A stretch of DNA of 64,000 nt from Margaritifera margaritifera. Lineage: Eukaryota; Mollusca; Bivalvia; Unionida; Margaritiferidae. Under the pieces are notes generated by a model that saw only the letters and a list, made by a program, of their open reading frames with translations, was not told the DNA's origin and did no database searches. The stretch's first letter is position 1, and every line of letters begins with the position of its first letter. The stretch is taken from positions 3,038,001 through 3,102,000 of the forward strand of contig JAQPZY010001560.1 in the NCBI GenBank assembly GCA_029931535.1, in the 5' to 3' direction. Position numbers and translations under genes: made by a program. This document shows positions 56,904 through 64,000 of the stretch, in pieces.

Positions 56904-57080
56904 GTCGCTCAGTTGGTAGTTCGTCGGACTCGATTTCCAAGGGTTGCGGGTTCGATAACCATCCAGGCCAGCACAGGTCAGCTGCCTCGGTGTGTCCTTG
57001 GGAAGGGCACTTAGCTCCCATTTTCTCGGCATGATATAACCAAATGATGCGATAAAGTGCCGTTAAAAAAATACATTTAA
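56898..57080 (+). mobile_element. tRNA-derived SINE interrupted by the Polinton
   Basis: ACCGCGGTCGCTCAGTTGG (A box) and GGGTTCGATAACC (B box) are followed by the body CCAGGCCAGCACAGGTCAGC, TGTCCTTGGGAAGGGCACTT and ATTTTCTCGGCATGATATA. The tail AAAGTGCCGTTAAAA matches the SINE at 63068-63245. The missing 5' end of the head (GTGAACCGCG) is at 40713-40722, on the other side of the Polinton. Confidence 0.85.
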
Positions 57081-58355
57081 AAAACGAAAAATATGTTTTA
57101 TCCAGTGTGAAAAGACCGCAACCGTATAGCCACATGGAACAAATGTATGCTTTGGAATCGGAAAATACATTTCAAAAACCGAAAAGAAGCAACACTGAGG
57201 CTCAATGACATTAATAGAGAAGGTATCGTTGACACATTATATGCACCTATTAAGCCAGACTTAGTATTAACATATACGATCAAACCTGTTCATAAAAGTC
57301 ACCTAAGAGTCTTGAAGAAAGTGACCCTTATAGCAAGGGTCTCTTATGGCAGTTGTCAGAAAAGATGGCGTGACTTTACACAGTACACGTCCGAGCTCCG
57401 CTCACGGGTACAATATAGTAGCAGTCTTGTAGAAATTAATACAAATTTAACGTTACTAAATGTAAATCTGGCGAAGTATATGTTTATTATGAAAACAAAC
57501 TTAAGGAATAATGACGGAGACTCTTTAAAGTAATTTACTGCTGCTAAAATCGAACGGTCGGGGTCATTCGCATCCACAACGGGACTGGAGTTCTTATTGT
57601 TACCAAACATTCGTTAGTCTGACGTTAATAGTTTCCTTAAGTAAATGTTGATAATACTGGGATAATGCAATAATATATATATTCAACGTCTTGAGAAAAT
57701 TATTTTTTAAAAACTTTCACCGTGATGTAGGCTACCGTGCACGAAAGTCGCTCATGATCACACCGGTAAGGTTGCAAAATGGCCACATTGTTTTGCTAGC
57801 AAAAAGAAAACTGTTTCCTAAATTGCATTGGGCCTAATTCGAAACCGGAAATTTAATTTTCATTTAAGTAGCTTTCTTAAAAATATTTGAAGGACATGAG
57901 TATCTTCTAATATAATATAAATTTCCGCGTTTATTTAGGTATAAGAAATATTGATTGAAGAAGAAATTGTAGCAAGTCATACATGATTGCAGCATGTTAG
58001 AAGGAGTTGAGTTTAATACCCAAGGTAGGTTTCTTTGATTTTAATCACTATATTGAGATACTATAGTCACTGTAAAGAAAACAAAATTCGACATGTCTTA
58101 AAGGTAAACATATTGAAAATGATTTTGAGTAAAGCAATTATTCTGCAAACCAAACAGAAGTGTGAAAGAGTGTTTGAAAATAGTACCTCGAACAGAATAA
58201 ATAGAGAATACATGTACGTTTACCGAGATAAAAGTTGAGTTTCAAACGTTTTAAAACGTCAATTAAACATCAGTATATTATTCAATAAAACCTCATATCA
58301 GCACAGTGAAATGACTTTGTAAACACTGTTCCCATAATATGTTTGATATCAGGCT

Positions 58356-58389
58356 TGTATGTATGTATGTATGTATGTATGTATGTATG

Positions 58390-58419
<30 letters not shown>
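58356..58419. repeat. (GTAT)n microsatellite
   Basis: About 64 bases of perfect GTAT repeats, the complement type of the CATA tract at 37.7 kb. Confidence 0.95.
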
Positions 58420-58421
<2 letters not shown>

Positions 58422-61017
58422 ATTTACGGCACATCAGCACAGTAGTGGCTATATAATATGCCAACTAAAGGTAAACTTTTAAAAATATAAAAATAGATTG
58501 CCAACATATAGAAAGATAAATCCTTCCAAATAAATGTAAACATTAAGTACAAGATAAAATATAAATGTAGAGATGTTGAAATTCTGTAAAATGCATGTAA
58601 AATAAAAAATAAAGGTAACAAATATAAAATCCTTAAAACATATAATCAAATTATTTATATGCACCGCATTGCGTCAAAAGTCCAAGTTTGTGTATGGTGG
58701 CATATCATGATACAGTTTCTTAATGCAGTTCACATGAAAATACTTTTGTCTCAAAAAATGGTGGAAGTTGACACACTTGACGACAATGTATTGGACCGAC
58801 ATTAGACACTGGCATGGTATTAACAAACACTTAAAACTGACAAGAGTAAATAAACTGGTTTGCCACAAATTTTTTCAGTACCAAGTGTGCTTAATGATAA
58901 ATAAGTACGGCAAATCAGTCACAGTAGCATTTGCATACGGGGATAAAGAATCCATCCAGTAGCAATGAAAGCTTATTCTCAGTAAGATGGGATAATTTAT
59001 TGTCCAGTCACATTGTTATACTGTTAATAGCTGCAATAAAATCATTCTGACATAATGAAAACGACGCTTGATCTTATCTGGAGTAATGTTCCAAGTGTTT
59101 ACTTCACCCGATGTTAGTTGTAAATTTCAATTCTTCGAGCGAGAGATACAACTATAACTAGCAAGGTAGACGTGGTAGTTTTTGTATATAGGTTACTGGG
59201 TAGTATTATAAATATAGAATGCTTTGACTTTACATTAAGAACAGGCGGATAAATTTTCTTGAGCCTGATCATAAAAATACTGCTGGATGGTTAGTAGATG
59301 TAAAATCGTGAAAGCAGAGCGCGCAGGGGATGGGGAGCGTTGGTGAGATGTAACTAAGACATATAACCCATAGATTGCAATTCACACTCTAATTTTTTAG
59401 TGATTTTGCCAGCTGCACCCTTTTTCAAAATCATCAAAACTTCTGAAACCAAGCAGCACGCATCTTTAAAACATGACGCTGAGAATATAACCTGTGATTC
59501 AAAGTTATTGACCAACAACCATACAGTCGCCCGCATAATGTTCAACCTTGCGTGGAAATAAGAAAGGAATATAAAATAAAACTATGTTGTATAGGTTTAA
59601 ACAAACAATCCAAAAAAGACTATAATATTACGCTGCTGAATCAAGGTGAAGGTCAATTGTGGTTTCCTAATATCCCTATTTGAACTATCACTTGGTTATG
59701 GTTAAGAGGGCACTAAGCCTTTCAGGTTTACCTATCGACTTAAAATGTTGTCTGATGGATACGTATACACATATATTCAAATATTAATGTTATTTAAAGA
59801 ACATCATTGCTATGTCTTTCTTTCGTGTATTAGAAACCATGTTTAGGTGGCATATTTATGTAGAGGAAAATGATGATACCTACAAAACTCCGGCACGACA
59901 CTGTTAGGGTGTGGTCCTTATTTAGAATTGGTCGTAATGGGATATATGTGTATATAAACGCATTACTTCCTAGAGCTCAATGGGATTAAACTGTTTCTAA
60001 AGGGTTGCGATGAAAACAAGAGAAGATAAAAAAAATCCTAATTTCTTTCAGATTTATCGCTTCTTTATATCGTTCATTCTCTCCCTAATTTTTCTTCTCT
60101 TCTTGGTTTTTCTGAGTTTTCTTTATCTTCCATTCAGGTAGTCTTTTTTCTTTCTATCTTCCTTCCATCGTTCTGTCGCAAACTTCTTTAAAAAATTTTC
60201 CCATATTTTCAATTTCATACATTTTGATACATATCCTCTCTCTCTCCTTCTCTCTAACATCGTTTCTTTAGCTATGACTGTCCTTAGGGTAATTTGCCTA
60301 TAACACCATAGGTCAAGCTATGGTGACCGAAATGTTTCTATTCATGCGCAGATAATACATACCTCTAGTCAATTTAACCCGGGATTTAGTTGTGTGGATT
60401 CTAACCACAAGTTCAACTTGTCATACAAGCAAGAATACCCGACGAGGTCAGTTATAGGTCGTTAATGGATTTCTATTTTTGTGGTTGACCCGTGGTTGAA
60501 ACGGGGCTTACGCCATAGAAACGAGTTTGAGAATGCAGCGGTGATAAAGAAAGGCCAGTACAAACAGAGTTCGACTCCGATGCTTAGGGCGGAGGCCAAA
60601 ATTTATACCAGAAAAAAGGATGTCAACCATGGGCATAAAAAGAAAACTGCCAATGAAACCGGAGAGATTCACGTAGTTGACGACTATTTTCGATTTGTCT
60701 TGATATAAATATAAAAAAAACAGTACCACCCTGTTTATGATCGGCTTCATCCTTTTGGGAATTAGTGAACGCCCTTGAAGGAGAATTTATCCCATGATGT
60801 CAACAATGCTTTGCGTATTTTTTATGACACAAACGTAAAAGCAGGTCTAGACAAGAATACCACTTTTTTGCGTCAGGCGTCCATTCAGTTAATTTTATCC
60901 ATGTTAAAAGATTAGGAAAGACATTGGCAATAATTTAGATCAATAAATCTTAGATGATAACAAAGATAGCAAATTATTTTCCCGTGATACATGGCTTAAC
61001 CTGTCTTAGCGGCATCT

Positions 61018-61202
61018 CAGTGGCGTAGCGAGGGTGGTGGCGGTGGGGGGGGGGGGGGGCAAGGTGGCGGTGGCTCCGGTGGCACTTTCTAGGGGACGGC
61101 AATTTGGTAAGAGTACCGTATATATCATAAATAATACGAATGGAGTGGGGCCGTAATTTTGGTAGTTGGCCATGGGCAGCACTTTGCCTCGCTACGCCAC
61201 TG
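61018..61202. mobile_element. hAT-type MITE with 8-bp target duplication
   Basis: A 185-bp element with terminal inverted repeats CAGTGGCGTAGCGAGG and CCTCGCTACGCCACTG. It is flanked by perfect 8-bp direct repeats CGGCATCT (61010-61017 and 61203-61210). The internal part is G-rich with no coding capacity. TIR sequence and 8-bp duplication are typical of hAT-superfamily non-autonomous elements. Confidence 0.95.
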
Positions 61203-62431
61203 CGGCATCTCCAAATTATACGGACATATGATCATAATGGACATTTTCGGACATCCACAGTGAAAATCCTTCTATAATTGTCCTTTATATAGCAAACACA
61301 TGTATAATGTGAAAAGCGGAGATTGTTTTTGGTAGACAGAGTTGCTTATAACGAGCACTGTGTCCTAACACATGCGCGGATTTGCCTCCATTGCAGCTCA
61401 GACGCAGGCGTTTTCAAATGTGCAAAGAGTTGTGAAACCTAGCTTGCTTTGATAGTTAACTACTCAGTGGAAAATGATCATTTTCCACCAGGTCTCGTTA
61501 CATCATAAGTTTGCTTAGCTTTAATTTCAAAACTGATACGATCTTACTTTAAACAGATCGGAAAGAGTACAGTTATGGTGATGGGCACCCGAATGATAAA
61601 CAAAATGGCGGCTATGAATATCTTGCAAATTAAACAGTTCAGGAGTGGATATGGTAGACTAGATCTGACTAAGATTAATATAATGTTAATAATGCTCTCA
61701 ATTAAAATAATTATATATCATCAAGCTATTACGTATAACGTTATATTTAGTGCAGAACAACTATTTAAAAGCCAGTGACGCAAACAAGCTGGTATACTTC
61801 CGATTCAGGTCGATAAGCATTACAAGGCCCATGTTTCTGATGTTAGTACAATTTATACATTATAAAGGAAGACTGAAGTTTAAAAATAAGAGCAGATAAT
61901 ATAAATGACAACAAATTCACATTTAGATTTCGCCCCAAATCACAGTTGACGACACTACGAAGTGTTGGAATCAAATAATGTCGCGCCGACCTTTGACCTT
62001 TCGTCGAGCATAACTGCGTTTAAAAATGATTTCTTTTATAAAAAAAAAATTGAAATTATGCATTGATGACCAGGAATGAAAGTCCTAGCGCATGTTAGTG
62101 CATTAACATTTTCATTACAAGTCAATTTATTTTTGTTATATTTATAGTCCTTTTCATTGTTTAATTTCAAGGCAATTGGATTTTGAAATTTTTCTATACT
62201 GGAATTTTTTTTCTCATTGAATGTAATAGTGCAGTAAAGTTTTTGTTTTTCTTCGTTTTATTCAGAAGGAATCATATTATCCCTAAGAACATAAACTGTT
62301 TCGTATTTTATGCTACACCCAGAGTTATAGCTGTAAAAAGCACCTAGAGATTATTGACCATGTAAATCAATGACACATGTTTATAAAAGACACTTTCTCA
62401 TGTCCCATTACTGTCCTTTATTTACAAGTTT

Positions 62432-62441
<10 letters not shown>

Positions 62442-62503
<62 letters not shown>

Positions 62504-62517
62504 CGAGAGAGAGAGAG
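62442..62517. repeat. (TA)n followed by (GA)n microsatellite
   Basis: About 60 bases of TA then about 14 of GA. Confidence 0.95.
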
Positions 62518-63067
62518 GCACATTTCAGTATACTTCATCGTTTTTTGGACATTATGTTTCTTCATGACATTATTTGTTTCTTCATGAGAAGCATGTTTGA
62601 AACGAGAAACTTAAAATTTGAAAACACACACTGCAAAGAACTAGAAATAGATCCCGTAAAATATTTCTATCTTATTTATCATCGACTAATTCAGTTTATT
62701 TATTTAATTATTCGTTTGGTGGAGCGTGCGTTCGTTTCCGTTTTAAATATTTTTCTTCACTCGATTATTTGTTGTTCATAGTTTCTTAAGTAAACCATTA
62801 GTGTTTTGTTGGATTGTTCATTTAAATTCTTGAGACAATTTGACATTTTTTAGATAAAGAATGTACTCAAGACAACGTTGTTTACAATTTTTCAAATTTT
62901 GTATTTCAATTCAAATGTTGACCCTACAAAAAAATAAAAGAATACAAACCTTCGGGTCGTATTTAAAAAAAGCAACGCTGTTTCGTAATGTTATACCTTT
63001 TATGACTTGGAATATATTAAAATGTATTGTTAGTACGGTGATTCTATGGCACATTCCTAAGATTTGC

Positions 63068-63245
63068 GAAAGCCGCGGTAGCTCAGTTTGTAGAACCTTG
63101 GACTAGTAATGCAAGGGTCACGTTTTCGATAACCGCCCAGGCCGGCCCAGGTAGGACTCTCGGCGTGTCATTGGGAAAGGCACTCAACTCCCATTTCCTC
63201 TGTATGATATAGCAAATAGTGTCTTAAAAGTGCCGTTAAAATTAA
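63068..63245 (+). mobile_element. tRNA-derived SINE, full-length copy
   Basis: The head AAGCCGCGGTAGCTCAGTTT and a B-box-like TTTTCGATAACC are followed by CCAGGCCGGCCCAGGTAGGA, GTCATTGGGAAAGGCACTCA and CATTTCCTCTGTATGATATA, ending GTGCCGTTAAAATTA. It aligns along its length with the SINE at 56898-57080. Confidence 0.85.
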
Positions 63246-64000
63246 TCAACGACCATCGATTTGGGTCCGAACTTTGAATTGAGTAAATACTCAATGTTTA
63301 GAAGTTTTATGCAAGCAGTTTCAGGACATGGCAATAACCCGGGTACACGAGGTGATTCAAACTTCGTAATATAGTTGCCATAATTTTTAAAAAAAGTTTA
63401 GTAAATAAAAAAAAAAATAAAGATCAAACATTATCACTGCATAAAACGTGTTTCTCGAAACCGGCAAACGGTTGTTATGCGTAAATCAGTGGCAATATTT
63501 ATCATATACAAAACAAATCGTGTTGACATTTTTAATCCTTGATGGAACATTACCGGTAATTTGAGGGTTCAATTTCCCATTGATGCACTTCCCGTTGTCT
63601 TAGCAACGTAAACTATTGACCAAACTTAACCTTTCCCTCATGATGAAGTTTAAGACACTCATTTCGAAAGTGGAAGGAGATTTTCACTAATAGGCTTCGA
63701 ACATCTAAATCTGTTTTTAAATAGACGTTTTTGACCAAAGTTTGTATTGAAGTCCCATTGTCAGATATAGCGTTACAACGGAAGAAACAAATACCAAATC
63801 AAATAATTGCTATCATATATAATCTCGCATCACACAGTAATTATTTTTCATTCTGAAAGTTAATGGCTCATGCCAGACACAGAAAAACGGGGCCCAAATC
63901 CCGAATATTGGTTGAAAAAAATCCCTTTTCAGACAGGTCGAAAAATGTTATCCCCGTTTCTTGAGCTCCTTATACATAGTGTGTGTGCCCCTTCCCCCTG
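63246..64000. other. Intergenic DNA, no gene recognised
   Basis: No coding or repeat structure that I can name. Confidence 0.5.

Larger units (their letters stand above)
57081..63060. other. Intergenic DNA, no gene recognised
   Basis: Short, domain-less open frames only. It contains a GTAT tract (58356-58419), a hAT-type MITE (61018-61202) and (TA)n/(GA)n tracts near 62.45 kb. Confidence 0.5.

Overview
The window is animal (invertebrate) genomic DNA. It is AT-rich, full of microsatellites, and carries several copies of tRNA-derived SINEs, a hAT-type MITE, a mariner relic and many short tandem arrays. I recognise no host protein-coding gene. SINE style and repeat load would fit a marine invertebrate such as a mollusc, but I cannot fix the species.

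The main content is a nearly complete Polinton/Maverick element at 40723-56897 (about 16.2 kb). It has about 375-bp terminal inverted repeats and a 6-bp target duplication (ACCGCG) lying in the 5' head of a tRNA-like SINE. Most of its genes are on the minus strand. From right to left they are: a 95-codon ORF, a 5'-truncated protein-primed DNA polymerase B, a BIR (IAP-type) gene, a tandem F-box-like gene, an unknown broken gene, the packaging ATPase, two related basic core-type proteins, a coiled-coil protein, the integrase with chromodomain, a two-TM protein, the minor capsid protein, a small basic virion-type protein, the double-jelly-roll major capsid protein, a Cys/His protein, the adenain-like protease, a Gln-rich protein and a small terminal ORF. 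Two plus-strand genes lie at the right end. The terminal genes share one promoter design and a 3' stem-loop that also sits inside the TIRs.

The virion-assembly set (MCP, mCP, ATPase, protease) and the integrase are all recognisable. However, mCP, MCP, integrase and the BIR gene each carry frame changes, mostly in homopolymer runs. The polymerase has lost its N-terminal two thirds or more, so this copy should not replicate by itself. The homopolymer breaks could be natural decay or consensus errors.

A second, much older Polinton relic lies further left: a decayed plus-strand integrase at about 24.08-24.96 kb and a decayed minus-strand polymerase at about 31.86-33.57 kb. The polymerase is scarred by a ~390-bp tandem duplication, a 33-bp triplication and a microsatellite.

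The remaining sequence is intergenic DNA with repeats: a 0.79-kb foldback element at 2763-3550, a mariner relic at 6.25-6.95 kb, an 18-unit minisatellite at 17.8-19.0 kb, 27-bp, 35-bp, 21-bp and 22-bp arrays, and long (TA)n, (GA)n, (GT)n and (CATA)n tracts.
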